From the NCBI RefSeq assembly GCF_003688915.1, contig NZ_REFU01000001.1:3286001-3350000 (forward strand): 64,000 bases of DNA. Reading direction: 5' to 3'. This DNA is from Rhodococcus sp. SBT000017. GTDB taxonomy: Bacteria; Actinomycetota; Actinomycetes; Mycobacteriales; Mycobacteriaceae. A program made the position numbers and the translations under genes. Within the stretch, counting starts at the first letter, position 1. The number at the start of each line of letters is the position of its first letter. Under the pieces are notes generated by a model that was not told the origin of the DNA, made no database searches, and worked only from the letters and a program-made list of their open reading frames with translations. Positions 33,951-42,104 of this stretch are shown piece after piece.

Positions 33951-33978
33951 CACGTTCGGTCACCCGTCGTCGAGAGAC

Positions 33979-34016
33979 TGCGGCCGCACCAGTGAGCAAA
34001 ATACTCACCGGCCGCA
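33979..34016 (+). terminator. Imperfect hairpin after ardA
   Basis: TGCGGCCG pairs with CGGCCGCA and, inside, GTGAG with CTCAC, leaving a 5-nt bulge and an AT-rich 7-nt loop. It lies 28 nt after ardA and before the next gene's ribosome site. No T-run. Confidence 0.4.
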
Positions 34017-34077
34017 CCACCTCGAAGACGGTGACCGGAGCACCCGGAGAAGACCTTCAGAAAGGAGTAGGAGACTC

Positions 34078-34347
34078 ATGAAAACCCTGGCAATTCGTCT
34101 CGAAGACGAACAGCACGCGCGGTTGTCGATCCTGGCCAAGCTCAGCGGCGTATCGCTCACGGACACCATCCGCGAGGCGATCGAAAGTCGCATCGCCACG
34201 CTAGCAGCCGACCCAGAGATCGCAGCCAAGGCCGAAGCGCTGACTGCCGAAATCGATCGTGAAGCCGCCGAACAACGTGACGCCATCGCCACCCTGTTCG
34301 GTACCGGCAAGCGTACGACGTCGCGCGGGCGTCAGTCCGCGGAGTGA
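34078..34347 (+). CDS. Ribbon-helix-helix (CopG/antitoxin-like) protein
   Basis: 89 residues beginning with a beta-strand and two helices, MKTLAIRLEDEQHARLSILAKLSGVSLTDTI split over the ribbon-helix-helix fold, then a long charged helix. Such proteins are small repressors or antitoxins. No toxin gene is next to it, so a plasmid-partition or transcription role is as likely. AGAAAGGAGTAGG gives a strong ribosome site. Flanked by hairpins on both sides, so probably a single-gene transcript or the end of the ardA message. Confidence 0.75.
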   Translation: MKTLAIRLEDEQHARLSILAKLSGVSLTDTIREAIESRIATLAADPEIAAKAEALTAEIDREAAEQRDAIATLFGTGKRTTSRGRQSAE

Positions 34348-34362
34348 GTCACCCGCACACCA

Positions 34363-34403
34363 GGGAGTCAGGTCGAGCTGCAGCCAGCAGCTCCCTGACT
34401 CCC
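34363..34403 (+). terminator. Hairpin after the ribbon-helix-helix gene
   Basis: GGGAGTCAGG (34363-34372) pairs with CCTGACTCCC (34394-34403), and inside them AGCTGC pairs with GCAGCT. A-rich sequence follows, so on the minus strand it would have a T-run; it may work mainly in that direction or as a bidirectional stop. Confidence 0.5.
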
Positions 34404-34471
34404 GGAAAAACCCTCGGACGAACTCGCAGAGGTAAGGACAACCTCGCAGAATTCTACAACAATTTCAGTAC

Positions 34472-34500
34472 TGCATTTATGCAATTTAGGGAATAGAATA
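34472..34500 (+). promoter_or_regulatory. XRE promoter with palindromic operator
   Basis: TGCATTTATGCA (34473-34484) is a 12-bp palindrome with the same TGCATTT core as the two operators near 29 kb. TAGAAT (34495-34500) directly downstream is a good -10 box, so a protein bound here would cover the promoter. It lies 37 nt before the XRE start. Confidence 0.6.
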
Positions 34501-34536
34501 GGAATAAGACAACGAAAGATTCGGAGAATAACCATC

Positions 34537-34926
34537 ATGACCAACACCACTAAAGCAGCCAAACTGGGAAAGGTCCTCAAGGAGCGTAGGAACAAACTTG
34601 AGTTGACCATAAAAGAAGTCGCTCGCCGCTCCGGCATGACTGACTCCAACGTCCTTCGCATCGAGCGTGGTGACATCCCCCAGCCGAGACCTGAGACCTT
34701 GAAATCATTGGCAGACGTACTGGGGCTGGAGCTCTCCGACCTGTTCAACCTCGTGGGATACGTTCAGCCAAAAGCACTTCCCAGCTTCTCCCCCTACCTT
34801 CGCAGCAAGTATTCCGACCTTCCAGAATCTGCCGCAAAAGAAGTGGAAGCCAGTTTCGCGAGAATTGCTGCGAGACACGGATATGACCCAAATGGACCAC
34901 ACAACGGAGAAGACGAAAGAGAATAA
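34537..34926 (+). CDS. XRE-family transcriptional regulator
   Basis: A 129-residue protein with an N-terminal Cro/CI helix-turn-helix: LGKVLKERRNKLELTIKEV, ARRSGMTDSNVLRIERGDIPQPRPETL and LADVLGLELSDLFNL. The C-terminal part (YLRSKYSDLPESAAKEVEASFARIA) may mediate dimerisation or be the cleavage region for the protease encoded next. The pairing with an ImmA-type protease and an integrase matches the ImmR/ImmA switch of ICEBs1. It probably represses itself and the transfer operon through the TGCATTT palindromes. Coding here is AT-richer than in the core. Confidence 0.88.
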   Translation: MTNTTKAAKLGKVLKERRNKLELTIKEVARRSGMTDSNVLRIERGDIPQPRPETLKSLADVLGLELSDLFNLVGYVQPKALPSFSPYLRSKYSDLPESAAKEVEASFARIAARHGYDPNGPHNGEDERE

Positions 34927-34956
34927 ATCAAAGCCCGCTACGAAAGGAGGCTTATC

Positions 34957-35607
34957 ATGACAAATACTTACAAACCATCAATTCTGACAAGCCTCCGGGC
35001 TGTGATCCCACAGCGCGAGGTGAGCTTCCTCGAAGCACTACAAACCGCTGAGATCCAGGCCGCTAAGCTAGCTGACCTGATCGGTGATGAGCGCGGCATC
35101 CTCGAGCACCACATCACCGGGTTGCCCCGCATCGTCGTGATCCGTGAATCCATCCCCGTTTCCGGCATGAGCTACTGGAACGGCCGGCATTGGGTAATTG
35201 TGCTCTCCGGCAGGGAGCCCTCCGTTCGCCAGCGCTTCACACTGCTGCACGAGTTCAAGCACATCGTCGACCATGGCTATACAGGCCATCTCTACCGGAC
35301 TACCGACAGGAAGACAGCGGCCGAGCAGGCCGAAGCTGCTGCCGACTACTTCGCAGGCTGTGCTCTCGTATCTAAACGGTCACTCAAGGCCGCGTGGGGC
35401 AACGGCATTCAGCGCGTCGCCGATCTGGCATCCCACTTTGGCGTCAGCGAACCAGCCATCCGTGTCCGTCTCGCGCAGACAGGGCTCGACAAGACAGACG
35501 ATGCACCTCTGGCAAGCCGCTGCGCCCGACCTATCCACACCGAGCACTACGACCGCCAGAGGTTCATCCGTGCACCACGATCAACCCCACGAAGGAGCTA
35601 CGCATGA
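34957..35607 (+). CDS. ImmA/IrrE-family metallopeptidase
   Basis: A 216-residue zinc peptidase. HEFKH at residues 98-102 in TLLHEFKHIVDHG is the HExxH zinc motif, and EQAEAAADYFAGCAL provides the third ligand Glu. The C-terminal part has a short helix-turn-helix-like stretch, RVADLASHFGVSEPAIRVRL. In ICEBs1, ImmA cleaves the repressor ImmR after DNA damage or quorum signals and so induces excision. AAAGGAGGCTTATC precedes the ATG. Its stop overlaps the integrase ATG by 4 nt, linking protease and integrase synthesis. Confidence 0.88.
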   Translation: MTNTYKPSILTSLRAVIPQREVSFLEALQTAEIQAAKLADLIGDERGILEHHITGLPRIVVIRESIPVSGMSYWNGRHWVIVLSGREPSVRQRFTLLHEFKHIVDHGYTGHLYRTTDRKTAAEQAEAAADYFAGCALVSKRSLKAAWGNGIQRVADLASHFGVSEPAIRVRLAQTGLDKTDDAPLASRCARPIHTEHYDRQRFIRAPRSTPRRSYA

Positions 35608-37442
35608 CCCCCACACCCCCACTCGGGATCAAGCCGCTGGCGGTTCACTACCTCCGCGTCAGTACCAAGGACCAAGCTGAGCGAGGTGGGGAGACCGAGG
35701 GCTTCTCAATTCCCGCCCAGCGTGAGGCCTGCCTCCGCAAAGCCCAGTCCCTGGACGCAGTGACCGTCGCAGAATTCGTCGATGCCGGCGAGAGCGCCCG
35801 CTCAGCCAATCGCCCGGAACTGAAGAAAATGCTCGACTACGTCAAGGCGCACAAAATTCAGTACGTCATCGTGCACAAGATCGATCGCCTGGCTCGCAAT
35901 CGAGTTGACGACGTCGAGATCAACCTTCAGCTGACATCCGTCGGCGCTCAGCTCGTTTCTTGCTCGGAGAACATCGACGAGACACCCAGCGGAATGCTGC
36001 TTCACGGCATCATGAGTTCAATCGCGGAGTTCTACAGCCGCAACCTGGCTACCGAATCCCGCAAGGGCATGCTCCAAAAGGCGAAGGGCGGCGGGACTCC
36101 AGGCATGGCGCCGTTCGGCTTCCTCAACATCCGCACCCGCACTGAAGATGGTCGAGAGGTGAAGACGGTCGTCATAGACCCCGAGCGAGGCCACTGGGTC
36201 ACCTGGATGTTTGAACGCTACGCAACCGGTGAGTGGACAGCCGGAATGATCAAAGATGAGTTCGACAAGCGCGGCGTCACAACGGTCACTCGGCCAAACC
36301 GACCCAGCCGGCCGATCGCCCACTCGCACATCACGTCAATGCTCCAGAACCGCTACTACACGGGTGCTGTGCGGTTCGAAGGAGTCGAGTATCCCGGCAA
36401 TCACCCGGCACTCGTCAGCGAAGCGCTTTTCGCCGAAGTGCAGCGCGTTCGTGAAGCCCGCCACCAAAGCCGTGAGAAGCCGCGGGTACACAATCACTAC
36501 CTGAAGGGTTCGGTTTACTGCGGGCAGTGTGGCGAGCCTCTGACGTTCGAGAAGACCCGTAACCGCGCTGGCAATATCTACGACTACTTCTATTGCCTCG
36601 GCCGTCAGCGGCTCAAGAACGGCTGCACATTCCGCGCCATCCAAGCACCCCACCTCGAGGACCTGGTGACCGCGCATTGGCAAACCGTGACGATCGACGA
36701 ACAGCAGGCCAGCACCGTGCGTGCGCTCATCCTCGACCACATGCGCGTCCTACTGCCCGATGCGGCCGAGACGCGACAAGTCGCGACCGACCGACTCCAG
36801 CAGCTCGAACGAGAGAGCCGCAAGCTCCTCGAAGCGTTCTACGCAGATGCAATCGGCACGGTTGAACTCCGCGCGGAGCAAGCACGCATTGCGGCTGAAC
36901 GCGCCGAGGCAGAAGCAAAGCTCGGCGAGTTCGACCTCCAGGAATCACATCTCACCGCCAAATTGGAAAGCTGCCTGGAGATTCTGGGAGACGCACACCG
37001 GCATTACCAACTTGCCGACGCTAAGTCGCGTCGAGACCTCAACCAAAGCATCTTTAAGCACCTCTACGTCCACGACGACGACATCGTGGCCAGCGACCTG
37101 ACCCCGGCCTACCAGCTGCTCATGAACGATGATCTAGCGGCGACGCTGGCGGCCGAACGGAAGCGGGAGCAAAAACCGATCGTTAGAACCAGTGACCTGA
37201 TTAACGCAACAGAGGTCCCCGATCGATTCGACAGAGGCGCTGAACTGGCCGGTCGGGACCTACCGTCCCGCACCCGTAGAACCGCCCCAGACGACCGAAT
37301 CCCAGGATTTCTCACCATCGAGCGACCCAGGGGTGCGATGTCATGGGAAAACGAAAGAACCACGGCCCCTGAGGACCGTGGTTCTAACATCATTTCTTTG
37401 GTAGCGGGGACAGGATTTGAACCTGCGACCTCTGGGTTATGA
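35604..37442 (+). CDS. Large serine recombinase (integrase)
   Basis: A 612-residue large serine integrase. The resolvase domain starts LAVHYLRVSTKDQAERGG with the nucleophile Ser in RVSTKD and continues with IVHKIDRLARNRVDDVE. A recombinase domain follows (GTPGMAPFGFLNIRT, SHITSMLQNRYYTGAVRFEG). A zinc ribbon, CGQCG with a later C at YYCLGRQ and NGC, and a coiled coil (DRLQQLERESRKLLEAF) come next. GAAGGAG precedes the ATG. The final 35 or so codons read through the tRNA terminator and into the tRNA gene, ending ISLVAGTGFEPATSGL, so the native C-terminus before integration probably differed. Confidence 0.92.
   Translation: MTPTPPLGIKPLAVHYLRVSTKDQAERGGETEGFSIPAQREACLRKAQSLDAVTVAEFVDAGESARSANRPELKKMLDYVKAHKIQYVIVHKIDRLARNRVDDVEINLQLTSVGAQLVSCSENIDETPSGMLLHGIMSSIAEFYSRNLATESRKGMLQKAKGGGTPGMAPFGFLNIRTRTEDGREVKTVVIDPERGHWVTWMFERYATGEWTAGMIKDEFDKRGVTTVTRPNRPSRPIAHSHITSMLQNRYYTGAVRFEGVEYPGNHPALVSEALFAEVQRVREARHQSREKPRVHNHYLKGSVYCGQCGEPLTFEKTRNRAGNIYDYFYCLGRQRLKNGCTFRAIQAPHLEDLVTAHWQTVTIDEQQASTVRALILDHMRVLLPDAAETRQVATDRLQQLERESRKLLEAFYADAIGTVELRAEQARIAAERAEAEAKLGEFDLQESHLTAKLESCLEILGDAHRHYQLADAKSRRDLNQSIFKHLYVHDDDIVASDLTPAYQLLMNDDLAATLAAERKREQKPIVRTSDLINATEVPDRFDRGAELAGRDLPSRTRRTAPDDRIPGFLTIERPRGAMSWENERTTAPEDRGSNIISLVAGTGFEPATSGL
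37356..37385 (-). terminator. Intrinsic terminator of the initiator tRNA gene
   Basis: AGAACCACGG / CCGTGGTTCT form a 10-bp stem. On the minus strand it is followed by TTCGTTTTCCC, a usable T-run. It lies 14 nt past the tRNA 3' end and inside the extended integrase frame. Confidence 0.75.
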
Positions 37443-37475
37443 GCCCAGCGAGCTACCGAGCTGCTCCACCCCGCG
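37399..37475 (-). tRNA. tRNA-fMet (CAU), initiator
   Basis: 77 nt including an encoded CCA. The anticodon loop CTCATAA is closed by three G:C pairs (GGG/CCC), and the first base C is unpaired with base 72; both are hallmarks of the initiator. The D arm AGCAGCTCGGTAGCT and T arm GGTTCAAATCC are normal. It is the anchor of the island's right end; the 3' half is also read by the integrase frame on the other strand. Confidence 0.95.
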
Positions 37476-37554
37476 TCGGGTATCCACCACGCTACATGCC
37501 AATTCGGCAGTCTCCCAATCGCCAGGTCAGCCGCACGCTCTACGGTTCCGAAGT

Positions 37555-38334
37555 ATGCCCACCGCACTTTCTCCCGTCCTGACCTTTCCGCACGACGCCG
37601 TTGCGCAGATCACGCTGAGCAACCCGCCGGTCAATGCGCTGACCCGTCCGGCGACGCGGCGACTGCGCGCCGTCCTTCTCGAGCTGGCCGAAAGTGCCGC
37701 GGTTCGGGCGATCGTTCTCACCGGCGACCGGGTGTTCAGTGCCGGCTCGGACATATCCGAGATGCCCGAGATGCAGGACGGCGGTGACGTGCTCGCCCGC
37801 AAGAGCAATCTCGAGAACGCCACCCTCGAGTTGCTCGACGATCTGCCGCTGCCCACGGTGGCGGCAATCGACGGATTCGCGTTGGGCGGCGGCCTCGAGC
37901 TCGCGCTGTGCTGCGACCTCGTCGTCGCCGACGAAGGGGCTCGACTCGGACTCCCGGAAATCGACCTCGGAGTTATCCCCAGCAGTGGCGGGTCCATGCG
38001 TGCGTTGCGGCGGGTGGGTCAGGCACGCGCCGCCGAACTGGTGCTGCTCGGCGAGCCCGTCTCGGCCGAGACTGCTCTTCGGTGGGGCCTGATCAATCGG
38101 GTCGCTCCGCGCGGACAGTCGTTGTCGGTGGCACTGGGCTTGGCGCAGGCGCTGGCTCGCAAGTCCCGCACGGCCGTGCATGCGAACAAGCGTGCCCTCG
38201 CGCTCACGTTCGGCGAGTTCCCCGGCCTACCGGCACGACGGGCATTGCCGGTGTTCGAGGAGGCGTTCGAGTCGGCGGACGGCCGGGAAGGCGTGCGCGC
38301 CTTTCTGGCCAAGGAGTCACCGAAGTTCGGCTGA
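37555..38334 (+). CDS. Enoyl-CoA hydratase/isomerase family protein
   Basis: A 259-residue crotonase-fold protein that acts on acyl-CoA esters. The oxyanion segments are GDRVFSAGSDISEMPE and DGFALGGGLELALCCDLVVA. The positions of the two catalytic Glu residues of true hydratases: GLPEIDLGVIPSSGG has one Glu, while the first site reads GSDISEM. The C-terminal helices (KESPKFG end) are complete. ATG 37555 is the natural start just after the tRNA promoter region. The 3' end overlaps the convergent DUF998 gene by 18 nt. The precise reaction within the family is open. Confidence 0.87.
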   Translation: MPTALSPVLTFPHDAVAQITLSNPPVNALTRPATRRLRAVLLELAESAAVRAIVLTGDRVFSAGSDISEMPEMQDGGDVLARKSNLENATLELLDDLPLPTVAAIDGFALGGGLELALCCDLVVADEGARLGLPEIDLGVIPSSGGSMRALRRVGQARAAELVLLGEPVSAETALRWGLINRVAPRGQSLSVALGLAQALARKSRTAVHANKRALALTFGEFPGLPARRALPVFEEAFESADGREGVRAFLAKESPKFG

Positions 38335-38958
38335 GCGACGCTTCGCGAGAATCGTTGCACCGGTGACGATCTCCCATCCGATGATGGTGTAGACCGAGAT
38401 GCGTTCGAATGTTCCGCCGCCGAGGATTCCGGTGTCGGCGAGAAACAGGGCCAGCCCCACCAGGCCGGCCACTCCTGCAGTCGCACTGCCCACGGTGTAC
38501 CAACGCGGCGCGCCGACGCGGCCGCCGTATCGGCCTGCGGCCAGCAGCACCAGATTGCCGCCGACGATTGCCATACCTGCACCCACCGCATGAGGCGTCG
38601 AGGCTCCGTCGACCGACGCATGGGCGAGCCCGACGACGATGCTGCCGACACCGTGCACAACGGAGGTGCCGGCCACGATCCAGCGCGCGCGGCCCTCGAA
38701 GAGCACCGACAGTCCCAGCCCCGCCAGGACGAACAACGTGCCGTCGACGATGAAGCCGGTGTTCATCACCGTGTGCAGCGGTGAGATGTCCGGGATCCCC
38801 AGGTCGCTGATGTTGTTGCGGGCGTAGCTGTACGGCCGGTCCGTCCAACCGAGCGCGGCGACGGCCTCGGCGGCCAGATAGGTCACCCCGCCGACGAGAA
38901 AGGCCCCAGCTGCCAGGACGGTAGTTCTCTTCACGACTGCAGTATCCACTGCGCTCAC
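38317..38958 (-). CDS. DUF998 family membrane protein
   Basis: A 213-residue membrane protein with six hydrophobic segments. The DUF998 signature near the start is YSYARNNISDLGIPD, followed by LHTVMNTGFIVDGTLF and GIGSIVVG-like loops. The family function is unknown. The start is GTG; the codon at 38958 and another at 38949 (nearer to the GAGGTGAG ribosome site) are both possible. Convergent overlap with the hydratase gene; divergent from the TetR gene, with two 26-bp repeats between. Confidence 0.8.
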   Translation of the reverse strand: MSAVDTAVVKRTTVLAAGAFLVGGVTYLAAEAVAALGWTDRPYSYARNNISDLGIPDISPLHTVMNTGFIVDGTLFVLAGLGLSVLFEGRARWIVAGTSVVHGVGSIVVGLAHASVDGASTPHAVGAGMAIVGGNLVLLAAGRYGGRVGAPRWYTVGSATAGVAGLVGLALFLADTGILGGGTFERISVYTIIGWEIVTGATILAKRRSAELR

Positions 38959-38964
38959 CTCGAT

Positions 38965-38990
38965 GGGTCATTCCGCAGGCTCCACTCCCG
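38965..38990. repeat. 26-bp direct repeat, copy 1
   Basis: GGGTCATTCCGCAGGCTCCA and six further bases (CTCCCG) recur identically 33 nt downstream. It lies between the DUF998 gene and the TetR gene. Perfect identity suggests a dispersed intergenic repeat or a regulator site. Confidence 0.85.
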
Positions 38991-38997
38991 GTCCCAA

Positions 38998-39023
38998 GGG
39001 TCATTCCGCAGGCTCCACTCCCG
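38998..39023. repeat. 26-bp direct repeat, copy 2
   Basis: Exact second copy of the preceding 26-bp unit, separated by GTCCCAA. It ends 20 nt before the TetR operator palindrome. Confidence 0.85.
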
Positions 39024-39043
39024 CGACCCCGATACACCCGGCG

Positions 39044-39059
39044 TGTACCGATTGGTACA
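39044..39059 (+). promoter_or_regulatory. TetR-type operator
   Basis: TGTACC-GATT-GGTACA is a perfect 6-bp inverted repeat around four bases, 10 nt before the TetR ATG. This is the expected place for autoregulation of the TetR-AarF pair. Confidence 0.75.
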
Positions 39060-39069
39060 GTACCGGCTC

Positions 39070-39633
39070 ATGAGCGATCGCCACGACGTGGTGCCGGTAC
39101 TCGCAGGGGTGTTCCGCGACCACGGATTCGACGGGTCGACCCTCGCGGTCATCAGCAAACAGACCGGCCTGGGGAAAGGCAGCCTCTACCACTACTTTCC
39201 GCGGGGCAAGCAGGAGATGGCCGAGGCCGTCCTCGACGACGTCGAGCAGTGGTTCCACCACAACGTGTTCGAGCCGTTGCGACACGGGACCGATGCCGCG
39301 TCGACCACCCACGAGATGTTCGAGCAGACCGCGCGATACTTCCGGTCCAACCGTCTGGTGTGCCTGTTCGGAGCGTTCACACTCGGTCTCGAACGGGCGG
39401 TGTTCTCGGGCCGCGTCGCAGCGCATTTCACCCACTGGATCGACGCACTCACTCCGGTACTGCGCCGTCTGGGTCACGGCGAATCCGCAGCCGACCTTGC
39501 CGAGGAGATCGTGGCCGGAATTCAGGGCGCGTTCGTGCTCTCACGTGCCTCCGGCGATGCAACGCGGTTCGATCGACTGTTGGCGCGCCTGGAAGCCTCG
39601 GCTGCGCGCGTGCCTGCGGGAGTGCACGTATGA
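39070..39633 (+). CDS. TetR-family transcriptional regulator
   Basis: A 187-residue repressor. The N-terminal helix-turn-helix reads LAGVFRDHGFDGSTLAVISKQ and TGLGKGSLYHYFPRGKQEM, the normal TetR wording (KGSLYHYF). The C-terminal ligand domain is helical, with LVCLFGAFTLGLERAVFSGR and VAGIQGAFVLSRASGD, resembling the LmrA/YxaF-like C-terminal domain. It probably binds the palindrome just upstream and controls itself and the coupled AarF gene (ATGA overlap). Ligand unknown. Confidence 0.88.
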   Translation: MSDRHDVVPVLAGVFRDHGFDGSTLAVISKQTGLGKGSLYHYFPRGKQEMAEAVLDDVEQWFHHNVFEPLRHGTDAASTTHEMFEQTARYFRSNRLVCLFGAFTLGLERAVFSGRVAAHFTHWIDALTPVLRRLGHGESAADLAEEIVAGIQGAFVLSRASGDATRFDRLLARLEASAARVPAGVHV

Positions 39634-40985
39634 CGCCCAAGCCCCTGACGCCCAAGCCCGCACCCGAGCTGAAAACGTTCGGGGTACGAGAACTGCTGCG
39701 GCTCATCGTCATCGGGTCGGTGTTGGCGTACTTCCAATTCGTCGCAATCGGCCGTTGGGTGCGCGCGCCACGGCGCGGGTGGCCGCTGCACGCCTCGGAG
39801 GCCGTCGTCGACGCCTTCTTCGTTCTCGGTCCCACCTTCGTCAAGGTCGGCCAGTTGATGGGGTCCTCACCAGGGCTGTTTCCCAAGGTCCTCGCCGACA
39901 CCTGCCTGCGCTGCCTCGACGAGGTGCCACCGTTCCCCGGGTCGCAGGCGCGAGCTGTGATCGAGGCCGATCTGGGCCGCGGAATCGACGACCTGTTCTC
40001 CTCGTTCGACGACGTGCCGCTCTCGTCCGCCTCGGTCGCTCAGGTGCATCTGTGCGTGCGCCGCGACAACGGCCGTGAAGTGGTCATGAAGGTGCAGCGG
40101 CGAGGCATCTACCACCGCATGAAGATCGACCTGCGTATCGCGTACCTCGTCGCCCGCGGACTCGAGAAGTTCATTCCGTTCTTCGCCACGGCCAACGCGT
40201 CGGCGATCATCGTCGACCTGCACGCTGCCACCTTCGCCGAACTCGACAGCGCCGTGGAAGCCAAGCGTCAGGACAGCTTTCGCGCGGCCATCAGCGCGTT
40301 CGGCGACAACGCCCACGTCACCGCGCCCGAGGTGTTTCTCGACTACTGCGGCGGGCGCGTCATCTGTATGGAGCGCATGCACGGCTCCCCACTCGACCGC
40401 TACGAGCCGGGTGAGCAGTCCGAGCTGATCGTCCGCCGCGCCGCCAAGGTATGGATGGAAGCCCTTGTGCTGCACGGCCTGTTCCACGGCGACGTGCATG
40501 CGGGCAACGTGTGGGTCCTCGACGACGGCAGGGTGGCGTTCCTCGACTTCGGAGTGATGGGCGAGATGGACGAGCAGTGGCGCGCGCTGCTGCTCGATCT
40601 GTTCCACGCCACCGTGATCGACGGCGACTTCACCCGGCTCGCCGGCACGGTGAAGCGTCTGGGAATCGTTGCCCCGCAGATGGGTTCGGACGCCGAGGTC
40701 GGCGCGATCCTACAGTCGGTGTTCGCTCCGATGCTCTCGGCAACCCTCGCGCACTTCAGCCTGGCGGACTTCATTCGAGCGCTGGTGAGCATGGGCAAGC
40801 AGTACAAGACGTCGAGCCCGGAGGAATTGATCCTGGTGGCCAAGCAGCTCGGCTACTTCGAGCGATACGCCATCGAGCTCGCACCGAACTGGGCGCTCGG
40901 GACCGATCCGTTCGTGTTCAAGAACGTCTTCCCTGCAGAGATCGCAGCCCTGGCCGAGGCAAGGGGCGTCGAGCTGCCGGAGTGA
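39630..40985 (+). CDS. AarF/UbiB/ABC1-family kinase-like protein
   Basis: A 451-residue atypical kinase of the UbiB/ABC1 family. The N-terminal KxGQ motif is in FVKVGQLMGSSPG; Ala-rich loop SSASVAQVH replaces the P-loop; the ATP-binding Lys is in VVMKVQRRG; the catalytic segment is FHGDVHAGNVWV and the metal-binding Asp is in VAFLDFGVMGEMD. Family members act in quinone or isoprenoid lipid metabolism at the membrane. A hydrophobic segment near residues 25-40 may anchor it. Coupled to the TetR gene by a 4-nt overlap, hence regulated with it. Confidence 0.88.
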   Translation: MTPKPLTPKPAPELKTFGVRELLRLIVIGSVLAYFQFVAIGRWVRAPRRGWPLHASEAVVDAFFVLGPTFVKVGQLMGSSPGLFPKVLADTCLRCLDEVPPFPGSQARAVIEADLGRGIDDLFSSFDDVPLSSASVAQVHLCVRRDNGREVVMKVQRRGIYHRMKIDLRIAYLVARGLEKFIPFFATANASAIIVDLHAATFAELDSAVEAKRQDSFRAAISAFGDNAHVTAPEVFLDYCGGRVICMERMHGSPLDRYEPGEQSELIVRRAAKVWMEALVLHGLFHGDVHAGNVWVLDDGRVAFLDFGVMGEMDEQWRALLLDLFHATVIDGDFTRLAGTVKRLGIVAPQMGSDAEVGAILQSVFAPMLSATLAHFSLADFIRALVSMGKQYKTSSPEELILVAKQLGYFERYAIELAPNWALGTDPFVFKNVFPAEIAALAEARGVELPE

Positions 40986-41020
40986 ACCGGCAGCTCGACG
41001 CGGTGTCAGCGGGTGCTGAG

Positions 41021-41998
41021 TCAGTGGGTGAAGGCGAGTACCACTTTGCCTGCGGCAGTGCGGTTCTCCAGTGAGGCAATGGCGGTGGCAGCGTCGGCGG
41101 CCGGGAACACCGACGGCTCCGGTGCGCTGAGCGATCCGTCGGCGAGGAGCGGTTCGATCTCGGCCCACTGGGTGGCGAGGTAGCCCGGGCGCGTCATCCA
41201 CCACGCACCCCAGCCGACGCCGACGACGTCGACGTTGTTGAGCAGCAATCGGTTGACCTTGACCGTCGGGATCTCACCACCGGTGAAGCCCAGCACCAGG
41301 ATTCGGCCCGACGGCGCGAGCGAGCGGATGCTGTCGGTGAACCGGTCACCGCCCACCGGATCGACGACGACGTCGACGCCACGGCCGCCGGTCAGTTCCT
41401 TCACCGCGTCCTTCCACCCGTCGACGAGCACCACGTCGGTGGCTCCGGCGGAACGGGCGATGTCGGCCTTGGCCTCCGAGCTCACCACGGCGATGACGCG
41501 AGATGCGCCGAGTACCGGAGCCATTCGCAGCGCGGAGGTTCCGATACCCCCTGCTGCGCCGTGCACCAGGACAGTCTCGCCCGGTGCCAGACGACCGCGT
41601 TCCCGGAGGGCGAAGTGCACCGTCAGGTCGTTGAACAACAACCCTGCCCCTGCGGAGAGGGACACCGACTCGGGCAACGCGAACACCGTGTCCGGGGATA
41701 CGACGGCGACCTCGGCCATACCGTCGCTCAGTCCGGTCAGGGCGGCTACTCGATCACCTGCGGAGAAGCCGGACTCCGGCGGTGCCGACCGAACGATGCC
41801 GGCGATCTCGCTGCCGGGGACGAACGGCAACTCGGGCTTGTACTGGTAGAGCCCGCGGGTGAGCAATGCGTCGGGAAAGGCGACGCCCGCGGCATGGACC
41901 TCGATGACCACCGACCCGTCGCGGGCAGCAGGCTCGTCGACGTCCACGACGGTCACCGAATCGGGTCCGTCGAGGGTGGAGATCTGTACCGCGCGCAT
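41021..41998 (-). CDS. Quinone oxidoreductase-type zinc-independent MDR protein
   Basis: A 325-residue medium-chain dehydrogenase/reductase. The start MRAVQI at 41998 follows GAGAGGAC. FVPGSEIAGIV and GDRVAAL belong to the catalytic domain; LVHGAAGGIGTSALRMA is the NADPH-binding Rossmann motif, and VDVVVDPVGGDRF follows. No structural-zinc cysteine cluster is visible, so it belongs to the quinone oxidoreductase/enoyl reductase branch. It likely reduces quinones or unsaturated carbonyls with NADPH. Divergent from the dienelactone hydrolase gene. Confidence 0.9.
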   Translation of the reverse strand: MRAVQISTLDGPDSVTVVDVDEPAARDGSVVIEVHAAGVAFPDALLTRGLYQYKPELPFVPGSEIAGIVRSAPPESGFSAGDRVAALTGLSDGMAEVAVVSPDTVFALPESVSLSAGAGLLFNDLTVHFALRERGRLAPGETVLVHGAAGGIGTSALRMAPVLGASRVIAVVSSEAKADIARSAGATDVVLVDGWKDAVKELTGGRGVDVVVDPVGGDRFTDSIRSLAPSGRILVLGFTGGEIPTVKVNRLLLNNVDVVGVGWGAWWMTRPGYLATQWAEIEPLLADGSLSAPEPSVFPAADAATAIASLENRTAAGKVVLAFTH

Positions 41999-42104
41999 GA
42001 GTTGTCCTCTCGGTCGGGATCGTTCCCTGCACGCCACCGTACAAAACTGCGGAACTCACCGTGGTTACCGGCATCCGGTACTGGTGATGTGCTCCAATCG
42101 AGGG

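Larger units (their letters stand above)
16327..37398. mobile_element. Integrated island: type I restriction operon plus mobilisation/integration module
   Basis: The right end is anchored by a large serine integrase whose frame runs into a tRNA gene. The left end is inferred from the terminator after the LON-domain gene, the HTH remnant, and the change to AT-richer genes. Inside are restriction genes, a coupling ATPase, a replication-relaxation protein, ArdA, and an XRE/ImmA switch. No VirB4-like ATPase or full mating apparatus is present, so it looks mobilisable rather than self-transmissible. I could not find a matching left attachment site, and the restriction half may be a separate earlier insertion. 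Confidence 0.65.

Noticed and set aside
34078..34926. Toxin-antitoxin pair formed by the ribbon-helix-helix and XRE genes
   Set aside because: They are separated by 189 nt with a terminator and an own promoter, and neither neighbour looks like a toxin.
16280..37475. Left attachment site as a copy of the tRNA 3' end
   Set aside because: I looked for the GGTAGCGGGGACAGGATT segment and near matches around 16.3 kb, 26.5 kb and 27.5 kb and saw none; serine integrases may use only a short core.
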